DNA from: Desulfatitalea tepidiphila
GTDB lineage: Bacteria; Desulfobacterota; Desulfobacteria; Desulfobacterales; Desulfosarcinaceae
Length of the DNA stretch: 64,000 nt
Direction: 5' to 3'
Assembly: GCF_001293685.1 (NCBI RefSeq)
Contig: NZ_BCAG01000003.1
Location: forward strand, 1,984,001 to 2,048,000
Below, piece after piece: positions 1-10,414 of the stretch. The notes beneath the pieces are model-generated. The model ran no database searches, had not been told where the DNA came from, and saw only the letters and a list, made by a program, of their open reading frames with translations. Position 1 is the stretch's first letter. Each line of letters starts with the position of its first letter. Both the position numbers and the translations under genes were made by a program.

Positions 1-1
1 C

Positions 2-892
2 AATGGCATCATAAAGGGTTTTAAAAAACTGATACGGAGGGTGATCGGCGAGGATCTCGAACTTCAATTATCTCTGACACCCCAGAAGCTTCTAGTCGAA
101 GTGGACGTTACCCAAATTGAACAGGTGTTGATGAATCTGGCGGTCAATGCCAGGGATGCCATGCCGAACGGTGGCGTCTTGAAATTCGAAACGGCCGTCG
201 TTGAACTGGATTCCAGTTATGCTAAAGGACGTCCGGGTGTGACCCCTGGCACATATGCCATGTTTGCTATCACCGATACAGGCATGGGCATGGACAAAGA
301 GACCTTGGCCCAAATATTCGATCCATTTTTCACGACAAAGGGAAAGGACAAAGGGACAGGCCTGGGCCTGGCGACGTGCTACGGTATCGTCAAGCAACAC
401 GGCGGCAATATCTGGGTGTACAGTGAGCCCGGGCATGGCACCACTTTCAAAATCTATCTTCCGATCGCCACCGGATCGCCGAAACCATCAAGACGAAAGT
501 CTTCGTTGGAAGAATCGCCCGGAGGGGGCGAAACAGTGATGGTGATAGAGGATGATGAGTCTGTTCGCACATTGACTTGCGCAATACTGACGCGGTGCGG
601 ATATCGCGTGATTGAATCGAAAAGCGCCATGGAAGCTATCGCACAATCCAATCAGACGGAAGGGCTCATAGATCTGGTCCTCACGGATGTGATCATGCCC
701 GACATGAAGGGGCCGGAAGCTTTTCATCGTATCCGGGAGCGCCACCCCAAAGCCAAAGTCTTATACATGTCCGGATACACGGACGAGGTGATCGTGCACA
801 AAGGGATTTTAAATCAAGAGGTGCAATTCATACAAAAACCGTTCAGCCTCCAATCGCTCTCAAACAAGGTAAAAGAGGCGCTGCGGAACTAA
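2..892 (+). CDS. Hybrid sensor histidine kinase, C-terminal part (partial at left edge)
   Basis: The frame is open to the left edge, so only the last 296 residues are present; a GTG at 41 is an internal valine. The HATPase_c domain comes first, with N-box NLAVNARDAM, G1 DTGMGMD, F-box FDPFFTTK and G2 GTGLGLA. A response-regulator receiver follows, with the acidic pair EDD, phospho-acceptor Asp near residue 229 (LTDVIMPD) and the conserved Lys in IQKPF. The dimerisation/His domain and the sensor region lie outside the window, so the signal cannot be told. The family autophosphorylates and passes phosphate to its fused receiver. Nearest neighbours do not suggest a target. Confidence 0.93.
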   Translation, partial: NGIIKGFKKLIRRVIGEDLELQLSLTPQKLLVEVDVTQIEQVLMNLAVNARDAMPNGGVLKFETAVVELDSSYAKGRPGVTPGTYAMFAITDTGMGMDKETLAQIFDPFFTTKGKDKGTGLGLATCYGIVKQHGGNIWVYSEPGHGTTFKIYLPIATGSPKPSRRKSSLEESPGGGETVMVIEDDESVRTLTCAILTRCGYRVIESKSAMEAIAQSNQTEGLIDLVLTDVIMPDMKGPEAFHRIRERHPKAKVLYMSGYTDEVIVHKGILNQEVQFIQKPFSLQSLSNKVKEALRN

Positions 893-1010
893 AAAAGCCG
901 GGTGGTGGATCCCGACGAAGAGATCCTGGAGGATCGATGATGTATTGCCAGCGCTACCGCTGAAAAATATCCGCGACCGCCTGCGCCATTCGCCAATCCA
1001 ACGCACAGAT

Positions 1011-1036
1011 CAGCTGCGGCCGAAGGCCGTCGGCTG
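1011..1036 (+). terminator. Possible hairpin terminator after the kinase gene
   Basis: CAGC and GGCC arms pair with GGCC and GCTG around a GAA loop, with a small internal loop, followed by a T-rich stretch. It lies about 120 bases after the kinase stop, between two convergent genes. The rest of 893-1055 shows nothing recognisable. Confidence 0.4.
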
Positions 1037-1055
1037 GATTTTCTTGTTCGGGTTT

Positions 1056-1604
1056 TTACTCTTTTAATAAACCAGCTTCTATCATAGCTTTCTTAGCGCA
1101 CTCTGGACAATAGCTGTGAGAAAATTGCGTGTTTGAATGTTCACTAATGTATTTTTCCAATTGTTGCCAGTTCCCTCTTTCATCTCGGATCTTTTTGCAT
1201 TGGCTGCATATGGGAATAAATGCCTCAAGAATCTTAACCTCAGAAAGGGATACTTGTAATTGTTCAGACAACTTTCGTTGATGATCAAGCAACTGCTGTA
1301 TATGGGATAACACCCACCCGATAAAAATGAAAGAAGAAAGGCGGATCAGAGTGTTCCAGACTGCATAGAAGTGCAAAGAATGAGTGTGTCCTGAAAATAC
1401 ATCTGCCACTAACCATACGATGGCAGAAAGAACAGACAATCCAATAGAGGCTCCAAGTCCAATAAACCAAGCTGCAAGTGATACTGGTAAAAAGTAGAAC
1501 AAGAAGAAATTCAACTCGTACCCTGTTATCAGGTCGATAAATCCAATAATTATTATGTTTGATACAGTGATTAGTCCCCATAACCATTTTGGGATCTTCT
1601 TCAT
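1056..1604 (-). CDS. Small membrane sensor-like protein with C-terminal CxxC...CxxC module
   Basis: This 182-residue protein has four to five hydrophobic segments in residues 8-105 (for example FFLFYFLPVSLAAWFIGLG), then a short helical linker and a C-terminal module with PICSQCKKIRDERG and HSYCPECAKK. That two-CxxC module is a familiar C-terminal tail of PAS/GAF sensor proteins in Desulfobacterota, and the four cysteines could hold a metal. No kinase, cyclase or receiver domain is attached, so the protein appears to be a free-standing sensor-plus-module. The ATG at 1604 gives a sensible N-terminus (MKKIPKWLWGL). Function unknown. It converges with the kinase gene. Confidence 0.75.
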   Translation of the reverse strand: MKKIPKWLWGLITVSNIIIIGFIDLITGYELNFFLFYFLPVSLAAWFIGLGASIGLSVLSAIVWLVADVFSGHTHSLHFYAVWNTLIRLSSFIFIGWVLSHIQQLLDHQRKLSEQLQVSLSEVKILEAFIPICSQCKKIRDERGNWQQLEKYISEHSNTQFSHSYCPECAKKAMIEAGLLKE

Positions 1605-1692
1605 GATATGTTCTCTCTACCAAAATCGAACATATTGCTCACCGGAGAAGGCCTCTTTTTGACCCGAATCCGGTGTAGCAAATGGTTGGCAA

Positions 1693-1998
1693 TCAAGAGT
1701 TAGCTTGGACTGCTTCAGCGCGCAATCTTAGACCCAGGGCACCGATTACTTTGAGTATTGTATCAAAACCAGGCGTTCGTTCTCCCGAAAGAGCCTTATA
1801 GAGACTTTCGCGGGATAAGCCAGCCTCACGTGCGACTTGTGTCATGCCTTTTGCCCGAGCAATATCCCCAAGAGCTTTTGCTATAAATGCTGCATCACCA
1901 TTCGCCTCCTCAAGGCAGGCCTCGAGATAAGCAGCCATTTCCTCGGGGGTGCGAAGGTGTTCTGCGACATCGAATTTTGAAGTGCTGGTCTTTTCCAT
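1693..1998 (-). CDS. Antitoxin of the HI1420/HigA-like addiction module family
   Basis: This 101-residue protein has a C-terminal helix-turn-helix (GMTQVAREAGLSRESLYKALSGER) typical of the 'probable addiction module antidote' family (HI1420 type). Such antitoxins bind and neutralise a RelE/HigB-like toxin encoded just upstream and repress their own operon. Here the upstream toxin reading frame is present at the expected 9-base distance but carries two nonsense codons, so this antitoxin appears to be orphaned. The frame and HTH are intact. Residues 1-45 are acidic and helical, the usual toxin-binding part. Confidence 0.88.
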   Translation of the reverse strand: MEKTSTSKFDVAEHLRTPEEMAAYLEACLEEANGDAAFIAKALGDIARAKGMTQVAREAGLSRESLYKALSGERTPGFDTILKVIGALGLRLRAEAVQANS

Positions 1999-2007
1999 GA
2001 TTGGCTC

Positions 2008-2298
2008 CTACAAACTACGAGATGATCGCAAGGCGGCTTTGATGTTTTTGGACTGGGTATTTTTATCGCCGCCAGCCAATAAGACGACCACCTTTTGCCC
2101 TATCTTTTTAAAATAAGCCCGTTACCCAGGGCCATAATCAATCCGCATTTCCGACACCCCTTCACCAACTGGTTTAACATCTCCCGGGTTGCCTGCCGCT
2201 AATCGTTCGATTCTGACAAGGATGCGAGCACGAGCGCGGATGTCTTGCAATCCCTCGATCTATTTGGCAAAAGTATTGGTTTTGCACATTTCAATCAT
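2008..2298 (-). pseudogene. HigB/HI1419-like toxin pseudogene with two nonsense codons
   Basis: Reading the minus strand from the ATG at 2298 gives 96 codons ending in TAG just 9 bases before the antitoxin start. The product matches the phage-derived HI1419/RelE-like toxin pattern: FAK[17 protein letters not shown], then [26 protein letters not shown]-stop-RAYFKKIGQ, KVVVLLAGGDKNTQSK and KAALR. In-frame stops are TAG at codon 13 (2262-2260), where the family usually has Trp, and TAA at codon 59 (2124-2122), where it has Tyr. Both are single-base changes and the frame is otherwise unbroken. This is a recently inactivated toxin gene, or one needing stop-codon readthrough. Confidence 0.85.
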
Positions 2299-2337
2299 GA
2301 CAATATTGTAGCCATTGGGCTACATAAGTCAAGGGAT

Positions 2338-2695
2338 TTAGATTTTCGGGGGATGCCCAACCTGCCCGCACCCTCGCCCTGCCGGCGGCTGGTGGAGATA
2401 CCATATTATTCCCTGGTGCGCCTCAGCGGCGAGAGCACCACGTTCTGGGACGGGTTCGAGGAGACGTCCGACATTCGGGATTATCCTAAGGCCATCGCGG
2501 GCGCCCTGTCCCTCACCTGAGCCCACCGTGACCGCATCCAGCAGACCGCCTGCATCGTGGAGCAGGACGAGGGCAACATCGGCCCCGAGCCGGGCACCGC
2601 CTAACCCTGCGAAAAGCAGGCAGAACATGAGGCTAACATCTGGCTGGAGCTGACGGCTGCTGCGCAGCCGCGGCTCAGCCAGGGCGTTGGCCCCT
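2338..2695 (+). pseudogene. GC-rich degenerate coding remnant, unidentified
   Basis: This stretch is much richer in GC than the genes on both sides. On the plus strand, one frame reads sensibly but with stops at 2518 and near 2602: RLVEIPYYSLVRLSGESTTF, then WDGFEETSDIRDYPKAIAG, then, after the first stop, AHRDRIQQTACIVEQDEG. I do not recognise the family. The opposite-strand frame (2338-2763) is low-complexity Leu/Gly/Ala and looks like a shadow. Best read as a decayed gene fragment left between two toxin-antitoxin loci. The call rests only on reading-frame character. Confidence 0.35.
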
Positions 2696-2699
2696 AAAA

Positions 2700-2751
2700 T
2701 TGACAAATTACCATCGATGATGATACTGTAATACGAAAATGATATCGATGG
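2700..2751 (+). promoter_or_regulatory. vapBC promoter with overlapping inverted-repeat operator
   Basis: TTGACA at 2700-2705 and GATACT at 2722-2727, 16 bases apart, form a good sigma-70 promoter. A perfect 8-bp inverted repeat CCATCGAT (2711-2718) / ATCGATGG (2744-2751) brackets the -10 box. VapB proteins of the AbrB/MazE fold commonly bind such repeats to autoregulate. GGAGG at 2750-2754 sits 7 bases before the vapB ATG, so the right arm also abuts the ribosome site. Confidence 0.6.
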
Positions 2752-2761
2752 AGGTTGCGAC

Positions 2762-2968
2762 ATGCAAACAGTAACGGTTTCTCCAAAATATCAGGTTGTT
2801 ATACCTAAACCTATTAGAGAAGCGATGAGACTCCGCCCTGGGCAAAAATTAAAGGTCATTGAGTATGAAGGGCGAATCGAATTGATTCCTGATCGAGATA
2901 TTTCAGAACTCAAAGGATTTCTAAAAGGAATAAATACAAACTTTACCCGCGAGGATGACAGGGTATGA
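2762..2968 (+). CDS. vapB: VapB-type antitoxin, AbrB/MazE (SpoVT) fold
   Basis: This 68-residue protein has a swapped-hairpin AbrB domain in residues 1-48 (TVSPKYQVVIPKPIREAM, then LRPGQKLKVIEYEGRIELI) and a C-terminal tail (residues 49-68) that would wrap the toxin. Its last four bases overlap the vapC start (ATGA), so the two are translationally coupled. VapB neutralises VapC and represses the operon through its AbrB domain. Ribosome site GGAGG lies 7 bases upstream. The AT-rich composition contrasts with the GC-rich remnant before it and suggests separate arrival of this module. Confidence 0.92.
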   Translation: MQTVTVSPKYQVVIPKPIREAMRLRPGQKLKVIEYEGRIELIPDRDISELKGFLKGINTNFTREDDRV

Positions 2969-3360
2969 ATATTGTTGATTCCTCTGGATGGCTTGAATAT
3001 TTTTCTGGAGGGCCAAATGCAGATCACTTCTTGCCACCGCTTCAAGAGCCTTCCTCCTTAATCGTTCCTACCATAATTATTTATGAGGTTTTCAAAGTCG
3101 TATTACGAGAAACTGACGAAAACCAAGCGTTTCAATCAATAGCAGCCATGCAAAAAGGATCTGTTATTGATCTAACTGCGGGTATTGCAATAAATGCGTC
3201 AAAGCTAAGCCTGCAATACAATTTGCCAATGGCTGATAGCATTATTTTAGCAACAGCCAAATCATATGAATGCGTGATATGGACACAAGATTCTGATTTT
3301 GCAAATTTTGAGCAAGTTAAATTCTTTCCAAAGAAAAACATTGGCCAACAAAAGTATTGA
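2965..3360 (+). CDS. vapC: VapC-type PIN-domain ribonuclease toxin
   Basis: This 131-residue PIN domain starts with MNIVDSSGWLEYF, whose Asp is the first metal ligand. A central Glu lies in IIYEVFK, and the later acidic residues are in LPMADSIILATAK and WTQDSDF. These four acidic positions are the PIN active site, which holds Mg/Mn and cleaves RNA (tRNA or rRNA in known VapCs). Length is typical. It overlaps vapB by four bases and both appear intact. Unlike the decayed toxin just upstream, this pair should be functional. Confidence 0.93.
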   Translation: MNIVDSSGWLEYFSGGPNADHFLPPLQEPSSLIVPTIIIYEVFKVVLRETDENQAFQSIAAMQKGSVIDLTAGIAINASKLSLQYNLPMADSIILATAKSYECVIWTQDSDFANFEQVKFFPKKNIGQQKY

Positions 3361-3432
3361 GCAGGACGCTCCTATCGTCGCGCCTCTCATGCTTGGCGTA
3401 ATCTTTCAGCCCTTGAACCAAATATGTGAATA

Positions 3433-4710
3433 ATGGAATTTTTACCACAGCAGCATTTGATAATCTGCCCTGAAAAAAAAGGGCCTAACAAACTGCTAAA
3501 ACAAAGTTTTCCACTTAGATTTGGCAGATATTCAGAAATCAGGACACCGGACTTTGAGTTCTGCTTTAATCTGAATGGAGAAATCAAATCCATTCGGGGG
3601 CTTCGGCCGGACTGGCCTCACCCGGCAGAACAGTTTAAGCGGACAGCCGGTAATGATTGGATATATTATACAGTAGGCGATAAAAGCGGCAGTGACGGGA
3701 TCATATCCTGGATGGCAGAATATTATCTGCCCTGCCTGCCATATAGCAGTAATCCTGTTTGGGAGATAAATTATTTATCTAATCCTGCGGTTATGAATGC
3801 CATGGGACAATGGTCCCGGCTGTTTGGCACTCTGTACATGGCAAATAAAAAAGGTCTGAATTCCAAGGCAAGGGATCTTATTGAGCGGATATTGGCTAAT
3901 GATGATCAGACGCTTTATCAGCGATCCAAACAGCTGAATGAAATCATTGGAGGACGGGTTTCTGTTCTCCCGCCGGATACACGGCATGTCGATTATGATA
4001 TCATTCCCCTGACCATAGCCGACGGATGTCTGTATCATTGTAAATTTTGTTGTGTAAAATCAAATCAGATATTTCGAAAAAGGTCTCAAAAGAGTATCCG
4101 GGAGCAGATTGCCGCTCTGAAAAATCATTTCAGTTCAGATATTGTCAATTACCATGCGCTTTTTCTCGGAAATCATGATGCACTGGCTGCGGGACCGGAG
4201 TTAATCTGTTATGCAGCACAGGAAGCTTACGATGCATTCGGGTTCAGGCCACGGGTGGATCAAAAACCGTTTCTATTTCTTTTTGGCAGCGTGGACTCTT
4301 TGTTAAAATCCGGTCAAAATGTATTTGAGGAATTGAACGGGCTTCCTTTCTACACATATATCAATATCGGGTTTGAATCTGTTGATGCAAATACCCTGGC
4401 CGATATCGGCAAACCGGTTACGGTTGAAAAGGTAAAACAAGCATTTTTGAAAATGCTTAAAATAAATGCTGCATATTCCCGGATTGAAGTCACAGGCAAT
4501 TTTATTGCGGGAGATAACTTATCACCGGATCATGAAGAATCCCTTGGCGACCTGTTAAAAAACGCTGATACGGCAGGGAAGAAAAAAGGTCCGATATACC
4601 TGTCCCCGATTAAAGACAGCCCTAAAAAAAGAGAGCTTTTGGCCCGGTTTTATAGGATAAAGGAGGAGAGCAGGTTACCGGTTTTGGTCTACCTAATACA
4701 GAGATTGTAA
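3433..4710 (+). CDS. Radical SAM protein of unknown substrate
   Basis: This 425-residue protein carries CLYHCKFC near residue 201-208, the CxxxCxxC motif that binds the radical-SAM [4Fe-4S] cluster. The barrel that follows includes FLFLFGSVDSLL and YINIGFESVD, typical of B12-less radical SAM enzymes. About 190 residues precede the cluster motif (for example WMAEYYLPCLPYSSNPVWE) and have no recognisable domain. There is no SPASM-type Cys cluster at the C-terminus. It has no partner peptide, maturase or transporter nearby, so its substrate cannot be guessed. ATG at 3433 lies 72 bases after vapC, and no strong ribosome site is seen. Confidence 0.8.
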   Translation: MEFLPQQHLIICPEKKGPNKLLKQSFPLRFGRYSEIRTPDFEFCFNLNGEIKSIRGLRPDWPHPAEQFKRTAGNDWIYYTVGDKSGSDGIISWMAEYYLPCLPYSSNPVWEINYLSNPAVMNAMGQWSRLFGTLYMANKKGLNSKARDLIERILANDDQTLYQRSKQLNEIIGGRVSVLPPDTRHVDYDIIPLTIADGCLYHCKFCCVKSNQIFRKRSQKSIREQIAALKNHFSSDIVNYHALFLGNHDALAAGPELICYAAQEAYDAFGFRPRVDQKPFLFLFGSVDSLLKSGQNVFEELNGLPFYTYINIGFESVDANTLADIGKPVTVEKVKQAFLKMLKINAAYSRIEVTGNFIAGDNLSPDHEESLGDLLKNADTAGKKKGPIYLSPIKDSPKKRELLARFYRIKEESRLPVLVYLIQRL

Positions 4711-4927
4711 GACCAAAATATAGTTGAGGAGAGTAGGACTCATAAATTTTTTAAGGCCTACCTCTTTGGCGGTTATGTGGCAATAAAAGATAATAAAACA
4801 AATGCAGCTGACGCCAAAAGCGCTGCGGCTCTGCAGTCGCAGTGTTATCCATTCAGAACGATTCCTATGCGGATGGTTGAGAATGATTTGAATGAATCGC
4901 GTTCTGTGCGAGATGAACGAGGAAGGG

Positions 4928-4962
4928 AAAATGAGGGGACGGAAAATGAGGGGACGTCCATT
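4928..4962. repeat. Left flank of RAYT element: short direct repeats and 13-bp inverted repeat
   Basis: GAAAATGAGGGGACG-type units occur twice in a row, the second running into GGGGACGTCCATT at 4950-4962. The exact reverse complement AATGGACGTCCCC occurs at 6028-6040 after the transposase. The remainder of 4711-4927 shows no gene I can support. Confidence 0.6.
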
Positions 4963-5007
4963 CATTTATTATTTTACCTTTTATTCATTTTCCACTATAC
5001 GGGAAAA

Positions 5008-6024
5008 ATGCCGAGAAAAGCCCGCATAGACGCTCCCGGCGCCCTGCATCATATCATCCTTAGAGGCATTGAGCGCCGCAAGATATTTTATGATGATCAA
5101 GACCGGGACAACTTTCTCGACCGGTTGGAAACGGTCCTGACCGATACCGAAACGCCTTGTTTCGCCTGGGCATTGATGCCGAATCACGTTCACCTGTTGC
5201 TGAAAACCAGTGCCACGCCAATCCCTACAGTGATGCGACGACTGTTGACCGGATATGCGGTGAGCTTCAACCGCCGCCACCATCGGCACGGCCAGCTTTT
5301 CCAAAACCGCTATAAATCCATTTTGTGTCAAGAGGATCTGTATTTTTTGCAACTGGTGCGCTACATTCATCTGAATCCATTTCGGGCCAGGCTCGTGCCG
5401 GATATGAAGGGTTTGGATTACTACGCGTATGCCGGACACAGCACCGTGATGGGCAATCACGATCGACCTTGGCAGAAAACGGATTTCGTTCTCAGGTATT
5501 ACGATGAAAAACGATCACTTGCCCGCAGGGCTTATCGTGAATACGTGAAAAATGGCATCGAAGATGGTCGCAGACCGGAATTGGTAGGCGGCGGGCTTGT
5601 CCGCAGCGCCGGTGGGTGGACGGCGGTTAAAGCACTGCGCAAAGGAACTGACCGTGTTAAAGGAGATGAGCGCATCCTGGGAGATGGGAAGTTTGTCGAA
5701 GCGGCCTTGACAGAGGCCCAGGAAAATTTGGAACGACGATACCGCCTCCGGGCCAATGGCTGCGATTTCGAGTGGTTGGTTGGCCGTGTCGCGGAGCAGT
5801 TGGTGATAGCGCCTGAAGACGTGTTGGCTCCGGGTAAGTACCCCCAAAACGTAAAAGCCCGCAGTCTGTTGTGTTTTTGGGCGACGCGCGAACTTGGCAT
5901 GAAGACCGTTGAACTGGCCGAAAAACTGAACCTCTCGCAACCAACCGTGAGTCAATCGGTCCAAAGAGGGCAAAAGATAGCCCGGCAGCAAGGATTTTGT
6001 CTCATTGAGACTCAAAAACAATAA
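5008..6024 (+). CDS. REP-associated (IS200-like) tyrosine transposase, RAYT
   Basis: The gene really starts at ATG 5008 (MPRKARIDAPGALHHIILRG), giving 338 residues; upstream in-frame sequence is non-coding. The Y1 HUH domain has HVHLLL (metal-binding His pair) in ALMPNHVHLLLK. RYIHLNPFRARLV follows, whose Tyr is the likely nucleophile. Residues about 230-338 form an extension with a helix-turn-helix (LAEKLNLSQPTVSQSVQRG), seen in one RAYT subfamily. RAYTs cut and join single-stranded DNA at palindromic repeats. Flanking 13-bp inverted repeats fit this. Confidence 0.9.
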   Translation: MPRKARIDAPGALHHIILRGIERRKIFYDDQDRDNFLDRLETVLTDTETPCFAWALMPNHVHLLLKTSATPIPTVMRRLLTGYAVSFNRRHHRHGQLFQNRYKSILCQEDLYFLQLVRYIHLNPFRARLVPDMKGLDYYAYAGHSTVMGNHDRPWQKTDFVLRYYDEKRSLARRAYREYVKNGIEDGRRPELVGGGLVRSAGGWTAVKALRKGTDRVKGDERILGDGKFVEAALTEAQENLERRYRLRANGCDFEWLVGRVAEQLVIAPEDVLAPGKYPQNVKARSLLCFWATRELGMKTVELAEKLNLSQPTVSQSVQRGQKIARQQGFCLIETQKQ

Positions 6025-6027
6025 ACC

Positions 6028-6068
6028 AATGGACGTCCCCCATAACGTATGGACGTCCCCCATAACGT
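6028..6068. repeat. Right flank of RAYT element: tandem 20-bp repeat
   Basis: A 20-bp unit starting ATGGACGTCCCC and ending CATAACGT occurs twice head to tail (6029-6048 and 6049-6068), followed by a third partial CATAACG. AATGGACGTCCCC at 6028-6040 is the exact inverted copy of 4950-4962. The repeats sit within 45 bases of the transposase stop. Confidence 0.75.
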
Positions 6069-6161
6069 ACCATAACGCCCTGCGGTTAAATTTTTCGCGG
6101 GCCTTGATCTCGACCCAATTTACCCATTTGTGGACGGACACCAAATAGTAAAGGAAGACTG

Positions 6162-8903
<2,742 letters not shown>

Positions 8904-8911
8904 ACAAAAAA

Positions 8912-8943
8912 AAGCTGCGGCCATATTGCCAAGGCCGCAGCTT
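8912..8943. terminator. Rho-independent terminator between acnA and rlmD
   Basis: An 11-bp perfect stem, AAGCTGCGGCC (8912-8922) with GGCCGCAGCTT (8933-8943), encloses a 10-base loop. On the minus strand it is followed by a run of seven or more Ts, making a strong terminator for rlmD. On the plus strand it starts 8 bases after the acnA stop and lacks a T run, so it is a weaker end for acnA. Confidence 0.85.
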
Positions 8944-8982
8944 AATCTATGTTCACCCGGAATTTTTAATTCTGAAAGCGGT

Positions 8983-10371
8983 TCAAATCTTCTCCAACAG
9001 TGCGACTGCTTCGATGTGGTAAGTATGGGGAAACATGTCTACGGGTTGAACTTCAACCAAGCGATAACTGTTTTTCAACAAAAGCAAGTCTCGAGCCAAA
9101 GTGGCCGGATTACATGAGACATAAACGATTCTTGGGGGACCCAACTTAATGACCTGATGAACGACATCCTCGTGCATGCCGACTCTAGGAGGATCGATAA
9201 TCATGACATCGGGTATGATGTCCAATTGTGACAGCGTAAAACGGACGTCTCCTGAAATAAAACGGCAGTTATCAATACCATTTTTAATGCAATTTCGATT
9301 GGCGTCCGCCACTGCACCCGGGTTTGATTCCAAGCCGATGATTTGTTGTGCGTCCATTGCAAGAAAAATACTGATCGTGCCGGCTCCACAATACAAATCC
9401 ACAACGATCTCCCGCCCTGTCAATCCCGCATACCCCTTTACCGTTTCGTAAAGCAATTCAGCGCCCTTGCTGTTGGTCTGGAAAAATGAATTGGCGGAAA
9501 TATCGAACTCGAAAGGGCCAATGCCTTCTGTGATATTTTCTCTGCCCGCCAATAAAACTTCATGATCCCCAATTGCAACAGCTGCCTTTTTAGCACTGAT
9601 GTTGTTAATGACAGACACTATGTTGGGATATTTTTTTACTAAAAAATCCGCCAATGGCTGAATCTGTTCATGAACCAAAGTGGATGTGACCATGTTGACC
9701 ATCCACTGATCATACCTTTCGGAGTGTCTCAAAACCAAAAAACGCCAATACCCTTCGTGGCTGCGCAATTCGTAGACTGGCATCGAAGAAGATTTAATGT
9801 AACGACGCACGTCTGAAAGAATCTCGTTTCCGTCTGGGGCCTGGAGCAGGCACATATCTATATCAATAATTTTGTTGAAGGTTCCTGGAACGTGCAAGCC
9901 CAAGGCAATATCCGGAACGATATCTTCACGACCAAGTTCGTCTGGTGTGAGCCATCTTCGTGTGGCACAGGAAAATTCCATCTTATTGCGATAACCGAAT
10001 ATTTTTTGTGTGGTCAAGGTCTGCAGCACCGAAATTCCTTTTATGAGAGCGATGTGCTCAAGGGACTCTCTCACATGCTGCTGCTTATAAAACAACTGCT
10101 GCTCATAATTAAGAAATTGCCATGAACAACCGCCGCAGATCCCGCTGTATTTGCATGGCGGGGATATTCTATACTCAGACGCTTTAATAACCTCAATGGA
10201 TCTTGCTTCTGCATAGTTTTTCTTTTTCTTGGTGATTTTCGCAAGTATCCGATCACCGGGCAGGGCCTGTTCAATAAAAACGGCAAGCCCATCGACACGC
10301 GCCAATCCTTTGCCCCCAAATGCAAGTCCTTCTACATCCAATTCTATCAGTTGTCCCTTTTTAATTACCAT
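8983..10371 (-). CDS. rlmD: 23S rRNA (uracil-5-)-methyltransferase RumA/RlmD family
   Basis: A 462-residue protein. An N-terminal TRAM domain (MVIKKGQLIELDVEGLAFGG) is followed by the iron-sulfur cysteines CKYSGICGGC near residue 73-82. The SAM-binding motif is VVDLYCGAGTISIFLA. DPPRVGM precedes the catalytic Cys in YVSCNPATLARD near residue 419. The family makes m5U in 23S rRNA from SAM; which uridine is modified here cannot be told from sequence, so RlmD versus RlmC/TrmA-like activity is open. It is transcribed divergently from the hydrolase, with 43 bases between the start codons, and ends in a good terminator. Confidence 0.93.
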   Translation of the reverse strand: MVIKKGQLIELDVEGLAFGGKGLARVDGLAVFIEQALPGDRILAKITKKKKNYAEARSIEVIKASEYRISPPCKYSGICGGCSWQFLNYEQQLFYKQQHVRESLEHIALIKGISVLQTLTTQKIFGYRNKMEFSCATRRWLTPDELGREDIVPDIALGLHVPGTFNKIIDIDMCLLQAPDGNEILSDVRRYIKSSSMPVYELRSHEGYWRFLVLRHSERYDQWMVNMVTSTLVHEQIQPLADFLVKKYPNIVSVINNISAKKAAVAIGDHEVLLAGRENITEGIGPFEFDISANSFFQTNSKGAELLYETVKGYAGLTGREIVVDLYCGAGTISIFLAMDAQQIIGLESNPGAVADANRNCIKNGIDNCRFISGDVRFTLSQLDIIPDVMIIDPPRVGMHEDVVHQVIKLGPPRIVYVSCNPATLARDLLLLKNSYRLVEVQPVDMFPHTYHIEAVALLEKI

Positions 10372-10414
10372 GTTAACCTGTCATTTATACAAAATGGAGC
10401 TGGAGAACCAACTC

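Noticed and set aside
2338-2763. 141-codon minus-strand frame
   Set aside because: Low-complexity Leu/Gly/Ala sequence without motifs; it spans the vapBC promoter and lies opposite the more protein-like plus-strand remnant.
4777-5007. 77-residue N-terminal extension of the RAYT transposase
   Set aside because: It reads through the left flanking repeats; RAYT proteins begin with the PRKARIDAPG-type motif at 5008.
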